64,000 nt of DNA, taken from NCBI GenBank assembly GCA_963082975.1, contig OY720350.1, positions 39,239,851-39,303,850 of the forward strand. The letters run 5' to 3'. This stretch comes from Labia minor (lineage: Eukaryota; Arthropoda; Insecta; Dermaptera; Spongiphoridae). The notes under the pieces are model-generated. The model searched no databases. It saw only the letters and a list, made by a program, of their open reading frames with translations, and had not been told where the DNA came from. This document shows, one piece after another, positions 34,930 through 47,085 of this stretch (positions are counted from its first letter, which is position 1; each line of letters starts with the position of its first letter). A program made the position numbers and the translations under genes.

Positions 34930-35302
34930 AAAAAAAACTTTTTAAAAACACCCTTTTATTATAAATTCACTAAAATGGAGAAAATCATTTCTCCACACAC
35001 ACCACATTTTCCTTAAAATTAATCATATCTAAAGCGTGGGCACCAAACATGCAGGGAATAACGTAAATTCTACTTCAAATAGACATATAGAAGAAAAGGA
35101 AAAAACAGAAAGGATTGTGGATATACAATGAAATGTCCTTCGTATTCTTTTCCTTTCCCTGCATGTTTGGCGTCCACGGTTTCATTTTTTAGATATGATT
35201 AATTGTAAGGAAATTGTGGTGTGTGTGGAGAAATTATTTTCTCCTTTTTAGTTCATTTAAATAAAAGCGAGTTTTTAAAAATATTTTTTATATTTGTTTT
35301 AT
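34930..35302. mobile_element. Palindromic miniature element
   Basis: Two arms of about 150 bp are inverted copies: GGAGAAAAT, TTTCTCCACACACACCACA, TTAATCATATCTAAA and CCAAACATGCAGGGA recur in reverse in the right arm. Between them lies about 70 bp of unpaired sequence. It would fold into one long hairpin. Superfamily not assigned. Confidence 0.8.
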
Positions 35303-35580
35303 TTGCTAATTTTTAGTCTTGATAGAAATTTCACCCGGTTTTTTATTTCAGGTTATTGTGTGAATGTTGAAAGAATCTAATACAAATTGATTCTTCACCT
35401 CAAAATTCTATATATCAAATCGTAGGTATAGGGGGCTGATTATTATTATTATTAGATTATTGGTTTATATATACATATATCTTTTCAAAAACAATATCGC
35501 CATTACTTTAATTGATATTCTCATTTAAATTAAAAAATATTTTCACAAAATAATTAAACATAATTTAAATTAATATTTAA

Positions 35581-35845
35581 TTACTATTTTTCAATATTAT
35601 GCAATATGTACTTACTATTTTGTATCAATATTATGCAATATGTAGTTACTAATTGATAAATATAATACCTCCTAGGTCACCTATGACCTAAGTTGAATCA
35701 GAATATTGCATTATCATCGGAGTTACATATGTATGCAAAATTTCAGCTCATTCGAACATTGGGAAGTGAGTCAAATTAACGTTGCAAGATTTGACGACAC
35801 GGAAACGGGTGTAAGCTAAATACAAGCGTGTAAAAAATAGCTTAA
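35581..35845 (+). repeat. Repeat M, copy 1
   Basis: It shares a long segment with 61788-62025 (for example CATCGGAGTTACATATGTAT, TTTGACGACA and AAGCGTGTAAAAAA). Unidentified dispersed repeat with an inner duplication of ATTATGCAATATGTA. Confidence 0.7.
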
Positions 35846-37310
35846 AACTTAATTAATTAATTAAATTGTCATTGGAAAAAACAGATAAACAAATGTTGGT
35901 TAAATATATCTATAGATATAAATAATGAATATATAAAATTATTTTGATTAAATTAACAGATTATTCAAAAATTTCTATGAAATAAAAGTGAAAGTGAATT
36001 ATAAATAAAAATAAAAAATAAATAATCAAGTTTATTTTTATTTATATTATATACTTTAAGTATATTCAACAAAAGATTTTTTTCATTTAGTTTAAAAAAT
36101 TTATATTAAAATAAAATTACATAGTGTAATCATTAAACTAGCTCCTTTTACTATGCTAATTCGATAAAAATCTTATAAAATAAATAAATATCTAAATACA
36201 TGTCTTATCTTTTAGATACCCTTTGGCAAAAATTTTATATAACATAATTTGATGAGGAAAACATTAGAGTAAGAAATAAATAAATGATTATTAAAATAAT
36301 TTATAAAGGTATTATTGGTGAAACATAAAAATAAATTAAAATAATTTTTTTTTAAAAAAAAAATAAAATATTTTGTAAATTAATTTTCATTTAGAAACAA
36401 TTAATTTTTTCATGGTGCCAATTGCTTAATATGATTTCATTTCACTTATCGTTTTTTACAAGATATACGATTATATAACCAAAAGGGTACTAAATTTACT
36501 TTTGTAATTGGGGTTGGTAACAAGTAAGTAAACTGAATTGAGTATTTCATTACAATTCACTATAAACTTTAAAGTTTAAAGGAATCTATTCTGACTGGTA
36601 AGTAAACCGAATTAAGTATTTCATTACAATTCACTTTAAACACACACACACTTCAAAGTTATTTTTTTCCATTTTCAATTTTCGTTTACCACCTCCATTT
36701 CATATAAATGAAAATTTTTTTTATTTATTTATTTTCCCAGGGAATAAATTTCCACGATCCTTTTCCCACCCACATTTGGTTTGATGATCATTTCAAACTT
36801 TTTAATTAAATTAAATTAATGATTGTAAATACTTAAATTATCCTTTTCACAAATCCTTTTGTTTTACTTTATTTTCTAGAACATATTTGATTTTTTTCCA
36901 TTTTCAATTTTCGTTTAAATTCAATGCGAAATTAGGTTGAAAACAAAAAAAAAACAAAAAACAAAGGTGAACTCATGTATGGTTGTGATGATCATTTTTG
37001 GCAATTGTCCTTGGTATAAATTGTCGTTTGGGCGTTTTTGTTCTTTTTTAATGGGTTAAAGCCATGCGGCTCTCGCACCGTTACAAATTAGAAATGGCAA
37101 GGACCGACCAAGTTATCTCCATGTCTCTTACTCTCCTCTGGGCTATGTCCTCAAGGACATTCACTCGATACTTCTTGGGAGGGGTCAAGTTCTTTTGTGC
37201 ATCCATTTTATTATAAGAACCTCGATTAATAAAATTTCAAATTCCTTATGTTAACCTTGGTCATGCTCGAGTCCACGTGGAAAGAAACTTTCCTATTTCA
37301 TATGTATATA
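35846..37310. other. AT-rich, unassigned
   Basis: An imperfect tandem duplication around AAGTATTTCATTACAATTCAC lies at 36540-36640. A GC-richer stretch at 37040-37210 is unidentified. Confidence 0.4.
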
Positions 37311-37436
37311 TAGTACCTGGAACACCGAGCTATCGCACGACCCTTTAAAAAATATTGATATACAATTCTTTAATTATTTATTAAATGTTACATCATTGCA
37401 TCAACCTGATTAAAATGAATGGAACACACACACTTG
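37311..37436 (-). repeat. Repeat J, inverted copy
   Basis: Reverse complement of 32693-32825, including the terminal motif next to TAGTACC. Confidence 0.65.
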
Positions 37437-37446
37437 GGGTTTAAAA

Positions 37447-37735
37447 AAAAACCTCTGACTTTTGTACGTCCTACGCAAGGACAACCCCTATCAAGTCTGT
37501 TATATCAATGAGGTGTCCTATGATCAGTAGAACGGGTCCTCTTAACCTTTACCTTGATTTTCTTGATCGGAGGCGCTACTTTTTATCAAGTAGCTATTCT
37601 CCAATGTTGATCCCGGAGGCTGGGGGTTGACTCCGTCCCATAGACCCTAGCTAGAGAAATTCCCTTGCCAGGCCCGGGACATGAATGAATGAGAGACAGC
37701 AAGGCTAGCCTCTCACCCAATGGCATGGAACTTGG
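37447..37735 (-). repeat. SINE-like repeat E, copy 1
   Basis: Shares with 39527, 53011 and 53326 the blocks CTATGATCAGTA, CTTTTTATCAAGTAGC and TTGCCAGGCC. The minus strand is the likely sense strand because the tRNA-like end lies at the right. Confidence 0.65.
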
Positions 37736-38049
37736 GTTCTCAATGGTAATAAATAATATTAATAAATATTAAATAATATTTTAGTGAAAAAATATTAAAA
37801 ATTATAAAACTATATAAAAATTAATTAATAAAAGAACTATGAATAAATATATATAAATTAGTAATTTAATAAGAAATAAATACGAAAATAGATTAAAAAA
37901 AAATATAAAATTAACTAATACAAATTTATAAGAATTAACAAAAAAATTAAACGACAAAGGAGATAAAATAAAAATATTTTAGAGAAAAAAATAACAATTC
38001 TTACAATGTTTGAAAGACAAATAAATTACCAAGCCGTTTTTGTATTTTT

Positions 38050-38197
38050 TTTTTCAATATGGATGACGTCATTTATGACGTCATATAAATTTAAATTAAG
38101 AAAAAAGTAATGAAGATGATTTTTCTCCATACTGAAACCAATACAGATCGATTTGTCTTTTTAAATATTATCTCTGGTTTGAATTTCAAAAAAGTCC
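38050..38197 (-). repeat. Repeat L, inverted copy
   Basis: Reverse complement of 32331-32490, with TGACGTCA at 38064 and 38076. Confidence 0.65.
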
Positions 38198-39526
38198 TTA
38201 TTACGATTTAATATTTATCTCAAAAATATACAAATCTCTATATATAGCTAAACACGTATAAATATATATACAATTTTTACTTGTATAATAAGATATATAA
38301 TATATATAATAGTAGTATAATATTAAAAATTAAATATGTGATTCAAATAACATTTTAAAAACAAAAACCATATCAATTTATCCTTTATTAATTAATTTAT
38401 ATAATGTATCTAATAATTAAAATTAAAATTTTAATTAAAATTATTCTCTTATATAATAAATAATTCCAACTCATTAAATATAATTAAAAAAAAATATATT
38501 TGATGTGTATTTTTCTCCAAGACCACCCAGTGGGTAAATAAAAGATTAATTAAAAAAATTTAATTCAACTTTTAAATCGAATTCGGACAATCCGTAACGA
38601 AATTGATTGAATGAAAGATATTTATGCATTGAATTTAAAATTCTTCTTTGTTTACATTCTCAATAAGAAATTATATACGTTAAAATAAATCAAATGCTAA
38701 TTATATCTTTAATTACAGATTGATATTTTTTAATTTAATTTCTATTTTATTTTTGATAGATTTTTTTTTTGTTGTTTTATATATATATTATTGTTATTTT
38801 CATTGTAAAAATTACATTAATTTAAATTGTCAAATAATTTACAAATGAATTTTTCAAAGTTTATTTACAATATTTAGGATAATAATTAAGCTCTGATATC
38901 AATTAATAAATTAGAGGTTAAACATGAAAATACATCTGAATATAGGCACATACGTTTAAAAAATTTATTTTGTTTATCTTTATTAATGTTAAATATATAC
39001 GTATTTTGAATAAAAAAATAGAAACAATCCTTTCAAATTAAAAAAATATTTTAATAAAGTTAGTAACAAATTTCACTTATTTATGGTATAGCTAGCTATA
39101 ATGATTGATCTATAATTTGACTTTGAAATGTTCTCATTTCAAAATCTTTGAATAAAAGGTCACCACTAGAGTAATTATAGCTAATTTGAAAACATTGATT
39201 AATATTTTTTTCATATGAATTAAAAAAATCTTAAGTTATTATTATAGTTATGCATTTGTGTAATATTGATTTGAATATTGCACAAAAATTATAAATTTTT
39301 AGAGAGTTGATACATGTCTTGGATCAAGTTGAAATCTTTGGATACATAATTTAATCAATTAAGTATAAAATTGAAATTTGATAGTATAATATAGTTTTCT
39401 TCAAAGAATGGGAATGTATAGTTTCATAAACACAGAAACTTGATAATTGGAATAAAATTTTAGAAAATGGGTTTAAAATTTTTATTGACACAATATGAAA
39501 TATATCACCTAAAATAGTAACATCTG
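38198..39526. other. AT-rich, no feature seen
   Basis: No gene or recurrent repeat recognised. Confidence 0.5.
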
Positions 39527-39800
39527 GCTTTTAAACATCCTATGAGAGAACAGCGTCTATCAATTCAGTTGCCAACTGAGCGGAGTAGAGGTGTTTTATG
39601 ATCAGTACATCAAATCCTCTCAACGTTAATCTTGATTCTCTTGATTCTTAATTGAAGAGAATTCCTAATTTTGATCACTTTGACCTCGATCCAGTAGACC
39701 AAACAGTAGAAAAATTCACTATCCAAGTCTGAGTCTTGAACCTGGATGTAGAAGCTTGGACAAGCACGTCTTCTTGACTAGAGTGCTGCTTTAATATATT
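39527..39800 (-). repeat. SINE-like repeat E, copy 2, tRNA-like head
   Basis: The minus strand begins GCAGCACTCTAGTCAAGAAG and includes GGTTCAAGACT, a good B-box, after a plausible A-box region. The body carries the shared E blocks. Confidence 0.6.
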
Positions 39801-39884
39801 ATATACACCTCTACCTTTTTAAAAATTAAAACAAATTGAGCCGAACATCCCTTTACTCTCATTTACTATAAAAGTGAAAATATA

Positions 39885-40520
39885 ATAAGTTGACCTGTGG
39901 CCAGGTCCGAACCGACCGACGGTTTGAAGTAAATTAATTTCCAGCTACAGAAACAATTTCAAATAATTTTAATATATCTATTAATGTAATAAAAAATAGA
40001 TATGGATACATAAATAATAAATATAAACATTTTTAATTTTATTTTATTTATAATATATATGCAAGACCAGGCTGTGACGTCATGAATGGCTGGATGACGT
40101 CATATAATTTTAAATTAAGAAAAAACTAATAAAGATGATTTTTCTCGAGGATAAAACCAATACAAAGTGCATGATGATGCGTGGTGATATGTAAAAAATC
40201 TCCTCATGTGAAATTTGGTGTGAAAATAACCCTTCCCTTCCTATCGTCGATCGCTAATAGTACCACTTCCGGTTTCCGGATTTACACCAAAAGTTGATGA
40301 ATTCATCGTACTGATGCATTAAGTAAATATACCAAATTTCATCAAAATCCGTTGAGCCGTTCAAGCTGTCCACATCTTTACGGACGGACAGACGGACAGA
40401 CATCATGCTAAAAATACTTTTTTCTGTTAAGAAAATGCATGATTCGTGGAGATATGTAAAAATCTCCACATGTGAAATTTGGTGTGAAAACAATACCTCC
40501 CTTACTATCGTCGGTCGGTA
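39885..40520 (-). mobile_element. Family B Helentron-like element, complete
   Basis: Both termini are intact. It has a short GGAC tract at 40381-40400 and two intact TGACGTCA octamers at 40075 and 40095. Confidence 0.93.
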
Positions 40521-41488
40521 AAAAAATTTAAATTTAATTAAATGGTAAATAACTATATTTGTGTCACTGAAAATATATTTTAAAAAAATTAATAAATTAA
40601 TATATTAATAATGAAAAGTCAAATACACTGCTTTACACGATCAGTTTTTCACCTTGAACTGACATTATTAACATTAATTTACGATAAACGTTTGCTCTTC
40701 TTTTCACTTTTCACAGTTCATTGAATATTAAACATTGTAATTATTATAGGTATATAAGGACAAATGCATTCCATTGACGATATATATATATTAAAATTGT
40801 ATTGTAGGTTGACCTAGAAAGCGAAAAAAAACCTGTCACAAGGAGAGGTCGCAAGGTTGTTCAACGGTTAACCAAATGGATCAGATAGAGGAGCGACGTT
40901 GATCAAATAATTAAAATAACAGTGATAAGAAAGGACAAGGTTTCTCTAACTAAAATCAGTATAAGATTATTCGTTCTGGATATAGAGCAATCACACAAAC
41001 AGGCACACATACAAACAGGAAATTATTTAGTCAAGGGGAGGTCAAATATGTAGAAGGGCAAGTTTTTATTGAATTCAATCCCTTCTCGGTGATTGATTTT
41101 TATATAAAATGTGTGTATATTTTCGTCGCTTAATTAATACCTGTTTGAAATCATTTAATTTTATATGATCTCCATAAGGATTAAATTATTTCCTATCGAT
41201 ACTTGATAAATTATATATTTTTTCCGGTATACGTATAAAACGGAAATAACCTTTTCGTATTTAAAACCAATTAATATTCGTAGACAAATTAAAATATAGA
41301 ATAAAAAAAAAAAAAATAGGAATGGTTTGAACCAAATTTATGGTTTGAATATTTCAAGTGAAAGAATTTGTGATCTGGTATTATATTTCCTCCAGGAAAA
41401 TATAAATAAACTTTTATAATAACCGAAAGAAATTAATAAATTCCTAAATCTTATAAAGAAGAAATGCACAAAAATGTTATAAAAAAAT
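40521..41488. other. AT-rich, unassigned
   Basis: A less AT-rich stretch at 40805-41060 is not recognised. No credible open frame. Confidence 0.45.
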
Positions 41489-41944
41489 CTGGAGTGTCTC
41501 CATTCGACTATCTCGCAATTTGAATTGGATTAAATAACATAATATATTATATATATTTAAATTAAATTTAATTAATTATAAATTAAAATTAATAAATAAT
41601 ATTTATTAAACCAGTGCATGTTTGGCTCTTTGTTGATGGCACCAGGTCACGTGTTGGCGTGTGAGATTTGAAGTGTTAAAAAATTAATTCTGGTACTTTA
41701 AGCGATTCAATCAAGCTAACATTCTATATATAGCAGTTTTACACAATTTTTAATCATGTTGAAAATTATTAAACATATATCTTTATTTTTACGGCCACTT
41801 TAGAAGAAAAAAAATCAAAACGTTGAAGGTAATGACCCTCTTCCGGTTGAGCTACATTTTTCAAAAGTTGATAGAAAACTACGAATTTTGAATAATGTAC
41901 CAAATTTCATGATTCTAGCTCAAACCGTTTTTGAGTAATCTTGA

Positions 41945-41983
<39 letters not shown>

Positions 41984-42057
41984 CATTTTTCTCATCCTTA
42001 GTGAAAATGATTCAGGAACCTTCAAAACGTATAAAAACATCAAAATCTCAACATCCA
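41489..42057 (-). mobile_element. Family A Helentron-like element, 5' truncated
   Basis: The 3' end with hairpin is at 41489-41516 (reverse). The body runs to the microsatellite (CA tract 41947-41979) and stops at AACATCCAAAA, before the 5' terminus. Confidence 0.9.
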
Positions 42058-42352
42058 AAATGAATATTAAAATACTTAAATAATAAATCAATCAATTAAT
42101 CAAAATTAACTCTTAAACTTGATTTTTTCGAATTTATCCTTTTTGATAATATATTAGGTGCTTCCTCGCCTTCAAAAAAAAAAAATTCTAAGGTTTAATA
42201 TTAGAAATTTTAAAATTTTTATATATTGAAATTGATTATCATTTTTTTTTAAATTATTAAATATATTTTTTCAAAAATAAAAAAAACTGTTACTTAAATA
42301 ATTTTTTTATATATCCTTTATTAATTAATTAATTACAAGAGAACTAAAAACA

Positions 42353-42405
42353 TATAGGGATGGTTGGAGAAATGTCGTTGTGACCAAGAATTTTCGAATT
42401 AAGTA
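42353..42405 (+). pseudogene. Reverse-transcriptase tail fragment
   Basis: It matches the last codons and flank of the tail family (GGTTGGAGAAATGT, then AAGAATTTTCGAA). Confidence 0.55.
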
Positions 42406-42542
42406 ACACCATATGGATATTGAGAGAGATTGATATTGAAATATGCCAATCAAAGGAAAAAAATAATAAAATTTTAATATTAAATTTATATTTCTAAGTA
42501 CTTTTTATACATTACTATTCATATATTCTAGAAACATTTTTT

Positions 42543-42709
42543 ACTTTCCCGCATACTTAGTATAAGGGAAGTATTGGAATCGTCAAAAATTTCGACTTCG
42601 AGATTTTGATAGATCTTGACGTTTTAAACCTCCCTGAGTCGGAAAATACCATTTTTGGAATTATGTCTGTGTGTGTGTATGTATGTATGTATGTATGTAT
42701 GTATGTATG

Positions 42710-42740
<31 letters not shown>

Positions 42741-43670
42741 TGTCTGTAAGCAAATTTACTCAAAAACTAATCAAGCTAGGACTTCGAAATTTGGTACACC
42801 GATATTATTCACAGTTTGTAGATTTCTATCAAAATTTCGTCAAAATCGGTTAACCGGAAGTGGTACTTTACCTACAATGGTTGCGTTTACCTTTCAAGTA
42901 AAGTACCAGTTTGCTTCGAGATATTTGCTTCATATTTTGTATATAGATTTAAAAATATGAAAAAAATTCAGATACCAAATTTCATCATGATCTGACTACC
43001 GGAAGTGACATTTTACCTATACAAGTAGCGTTTCCTTTTTACCAACCGACGATAGTAAGGGAGGTATTGTTTTCACACCAAATTTCACCTGTGGATATTT
43101 TTAGGTACATATCTCCATGAATCATGCATTTTCTTAACAGAAAAAAGTATTTTTAGCATGATGTCTGTCCGTCCGTCCGCTGTGTGTCCGTAGAGATGTG
43201 TACAGCTTGAACGGCTCAACGGATTTTGATGAAATTTGGTATATTTACTTAATGCATCAGTATGATGAATGGATCAACTTTTGGTGCAAATCCGGAAACC
43301 GGAAGTGGTAGTATTGCCGATCGAAGAGAGGAAATGAAGGGTTATTTTCATATCAAATTTCACGTGAAGGCATATCTCCACGTGTTATGCACTTTGTATT
43401 GGTTTTATCCTCGAGAAAAATCATCTTCATTAGTTTTTTCTTAATTTAAAATTATATGACGTCACCCAGCACTTCATGACGTCACAGCCAGCCCTTATAT
43501 ATTATAAATAAAATAAAATTAAAAATATTTATATTATATCCATATCTGTTTTTTTTACATTTAAAATATCAGTTAACCGGAAGTAGCACTTTATTACATT
43601 CTAAATATTCATTCACAACTCTTTATACCTATTTATATGCGGGAAAGTCTAGGGGAGGACACTCCCGCTT
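42543..43670 (+). mobile_element. Family C Helentron-like element, split by a B element
   Basis: It begins ACTTTCCCGCATA and ends TATGCGGGAAAGT, four bases, then the GGGAG-GACA-CTCCC hairpin, the same layout as families A and B. The internal microsatellite is (GTAT)n at 42680-42737. A family B copy sits inside at 43040-43560. Short open frames over the microsatellite are incidental. Confidence 0.88.
43040..43560 (+). mobile_element. Family B Helentron-like element, 3' truncated, nested in C
   Basis: The 5' end is ACCAACCGACGATAG after a T run. The tract is reduced (TGTCCGTCCGTCC). TGACGTCA at 43457 and 43477. The 3' hairpin is missing and sequence returns to family C. Confidence 0.9.
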
Positions 43671-43680
43671 ATTTATTTAA

Positions 43681-44587
43681 GCAAAAGTAATCAAATTAGG
43701 AAAAGAGATGGGGTTTGAAATTAATAGTGATAAGAAAAAATATTTAGTAACAAAGAGGAACAGTATTAACATACAAAATCTTAATATACAAAATGTAGAA
43801 TTTGAATATGTAGAAAAATTGAATGTAATCACGAAGGATAATAATATTTGAGAAGAATTTAAATCGAGGTTGCAATCGGGAAACGCCTGTTATCATGCAG
43901 TAAAAAGGCTTAACTCATCAAAATTATTATCAAAGGGAATCAAAATTAAATGATATAAAACAATTAAATTGCCTGTTGTATTATATGGGTGGGAGGCATG
44001 GTCTATGACCCTGGGAGATGAGAGTAGAATCAGAGTATTTGAGAATAGGATTCTTCCCAGCATTTAAAGAAAGATGAGGTCACCGAGGAATGGCGGAGAC
44101 TGTATAACGAGGAATTTCATGACCTCTATGCATCTTCAGAAATAGTTAGGGTTATAAAAGCGAAAAGGTTGCGATAGGCAGGGCACGTGGCTAAAATGGG
44201 AGAGTAAAAAGATATTGGATGGAAGACCGATAGGAAAACGTCCGCTTGGAAGACCAAGGACGCGTAGGAACGGACTTAAGAGAGATGGGACAAGGGCTCA
44301 GGATAGGCACACTTGGAGAAATGTAGTTGTAGCGGCCAAGAACTTTCGATTATCGTTGAGCCACATAGATAGATAGATATAACATATACAATAGTAATAT
44401 ATATAATTAATTTACTGATTAAATTAAAATATATTGTAAATAAGAACACAAAAAGAAATGAATGTTTTATATAATATAATAATTGAAACAAAATGGTTGA
44501 AAACCTTTTACTACTTTCAACCAAATACTATGTACCACTCGGGGGTACAGGGGGCGGAGCCCCCGTCTAGGTGTGTAGAGCAGCTAG
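43681..44587 (+). mobile_element. Reverse-transcriptase/Helitron composite, second copy
   Basis: A reverse-transcriptase C-terminal part (43681-44385; GKEMGFEINSDKKKYLV, LPVVLYGWEAWSMTLGDESR and GRPRTRR readable, with stops) is joined to the Helitron 3' module at 44386-44587. The module keeps the GGGGGC hairpin but has lost the GAGCGCC one, going straight to AGAGCAGCTAG. The 5' Helitron end is not present because the segment abuts the family C end. Confidence 0.75.
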
Positions 44588-45624
44588 TATTCTACAAAAA
44601 AAAAATTTAAAATGAATAATTATTTCAAAGGAAAAGAATAATTAAAAATACAATAAATTCTTTATTTTCTTATAATATGAGAATTTATTTAATAATAATT
44701 TATTTTATTTATAATCTCGAAATAAAAATTAAAAATTGCTCATAAAATAGAATTTGATTATTTCTTTTTTTTTTAAATATTCCTTAATCTTAAAATTAAT
44801 TGATATATGAATTATTAAAGAGTAAAATTTTTTTAGGAAATGAATATTAAAATATATGATATAATTAAAATAAGTTTTAATAATAATAATTATATTGATA
44901 TTAAGTATATAGTACTCGTATATTCACGAAATCAGTAATGTAACTTCTGGACGGTTCCAGTTGAACTCATTGAGACCATCTTAAGTAACAAGATCCCTTC
45001 CGCCCTTGGACACGCATTCACGCACATCGCACAAAGTAATCGCATCTTTGCATGACTCCCTTTCATACGATTCTACCGATTTCATAAGAAATCTATATTC
45101 CTGATATGATAATCATAGTTGGAGGATCGGATTTTGTAAACATCTCAACACGAATGAATACATAAGAAAGAATAAATAAAAGGAAGAAGGAAGTCCGCCA
45201 ACTGGCCGACACCATCTATGGGTTCATTTTGCTTCTTCTCTTTTGGAATATAAATGATGATTTATTTCAAACAATTAACCTCATATAAATTGAATGCACA
45301 ATGACAATGGATCACTATAGAAAAAATATTACTAAAATCAATAATATATTTTATTTTCCTGGATTTATGTAAATTATTAATAAAAAACATGAAAATTAAA
45401 AATCAAACCTCACCAATTTCAAGAACTTTATATAATATATCTTTTTCTTAAGTTATATAGATAGTGGAAAAAAAGCATTACTAAATTGGAGGACTCATTT
45501 CTGTTTGTTTGTAGGTGTTTTAGAAAAGTCAGAATTCTTCTACCTCATTTCACTTTCAACTTTTTATAGTGAACAGTTAATATAAAAATGGATGTGAAAG
45601 AATTGGAAAAATGAAAAGGATAGA
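44588..45624. other. AT-rich with one GC-richer open stretch
   Basis: At 44937-45053 one plus-strand frame reads NFWTVPVELIETILSNKI and continues to a TGA without AT-biased codons. No family is recognised; it could be an exon, a captured fragment or chance. The rest is unassigned. Confidence 0.3.
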
Positions 45625-45705
45625 TAGCTTAGGATAGGGATGGTTGGAGCAACGTGATTGCTGTAACTACGAACTTACCATCACATTATTGTCATATAGA
45701 AAGAT
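45625..45705 (+). pseudogene. Reverse-transcriptase tail fragment
   Basis: GATAGGGATGGTTGGAGCAA and the following bases match the end of the tail family. Degenerate. Confidence 0.5.
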
Positions 45706-46506
45706 AAATATTTTTATAAGAAGAACTACAATAAATATTTAATATTTATTTATTATTATTTTATTATTATTTTATAATCGCTTTTGCCTGTGTGTCTGTA
45801 TACATATATACGTATGTGATAACTGAACACTTAATAATAATAATAATAATAATAATTTATTAAATGAAAATAATTGAAATTTTATTTTTGATTATTACAT
45901 TTTTATTTTTATTTTTTTTTGTTAATAATTATTACATTTTAATTAACAGTTTTCTGAATAAGTATATTCTCTTATTATAGAGATTCTTATTGTTTGTCTC
46001 ACAAGTCTTCCTACATTATTTCATTACCATTGTATGATTCAAAATAAAATTCAAAATATTTAATAGGACATGACATGATCTTAGTATTAATTTATTTTCA
46101 TTATATTAGATTGATTAATAAAATTCAAAATATTTAATAGGACATGACATGATCTTAGTATTTTTCCCATCCCAGAATATTTGCTAATATTACATGTTGG
46201 AGTTCCAATTACCTGCATATTTAATGGCAATTTCAATGCTGAATATGCTTTTAAATAAAAAAAAATTTGAAGAAAGTAATTGGAATTATTATTATTAAGA
46301 ATCAATAAATAAATTTATTAAATATACATTTAAATATGTAAATAAATCTATATATAAATTTAATAAATATTCAAACAATAATTGAAACAATATAAATAAA
46401 ACGATTCAATATTTTACTTACATTGTGATTTATATTTTTATTTTTATTACAACTGTTATTATGGGCATGTTATTTTTGACAGTTTAAAAAAAAATTTAAA
46501 ATATTA
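45706..46506. other. AT-rich, local direct repeat
   Basis: A 42-bp segment (ATAGGACATGACATGATCTT core) occurs twice, at about 46048 and 46121. An (ATA)n tract lies at 45835-45857. Confidence 0.5.
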
Positions 46507-46507
46507 A

Positions 46508-46824
46508 AACCCCTTAACTGCCACCGGAAACTTATGAGATTCGCTCCCCAGTGCCACCGGCACACACACATACAGTTATATTTCCCTCTCCAAATCGCCC
46601 CGCCCCTTCTTTGAAATAGGCAAGTCCATCGTAAAGATTGTCGTCAAGGACATTCTATTTGATTCTATTGCATTACAAAGTCATGGGTCTAGCTGGGTCT
46701 AGCTTTACCGATAGCAGAGCATTGCAGGAAGCTTACATCGGAAAGCCGTATATATACGCCCGGGGCAGTCAACGCATCGGCTTAGCGCGGCGTATATATA
46801 CGCCCGCGGCAGTTAAGGGGTTAA
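46508..46824. mobile_element. piggyBac-like miniature element
   Basis: Ends AACCCCTTAACTGCC and GGCAGTTAAGGGGTT are inverted. TTAA directly follows the right GGGG and lies two bases before the left CCCC. The sequence CGTATATATACGCCCG occurs twice near the right end. The open frame inside (46638-46850) crosses the terminus and is not a gene. Confidence 0.65.
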
Positions 46825-46959
46825 TAAAATTTATCAAAATAATAAGTTGAAAAGATTTCCAATTATTTTTATTTATTTATTGTAAATTTTTCAATGTAAC
46901 CATGGTAACCATGAATAGACTTTTACCAAAATATTACTAATTAAATTAATTTTGGATTT

Positions 46960-47085
46960 AACTACACTAAAACCTTCCTTGGTATGCCCACAACAATCCC
47001 TGAAAGTTTCAATCGGATGGGTAGTTTTTGAGTTTTTGACAGACACACAGACAGGCATTGCCTTTTATATATATAGATTTAATAG
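46960..47085 (+). repeat. Helitron-like body fragment
   Basis: Sequence around GAAAGTTTCAATCGGATGGG, followed by ACAGACACACAGACAGG, resembles the GATTTTGATGAAATTTGG core regions of the local rolling-circle families. Boundaries not defined. Confidence 0.3.

Noticed and set aside
42680-42737. CRISPR-like regular repeat
   Set aside because: Pure GTAT microsatellite without spacers, in a eukaryotic context.
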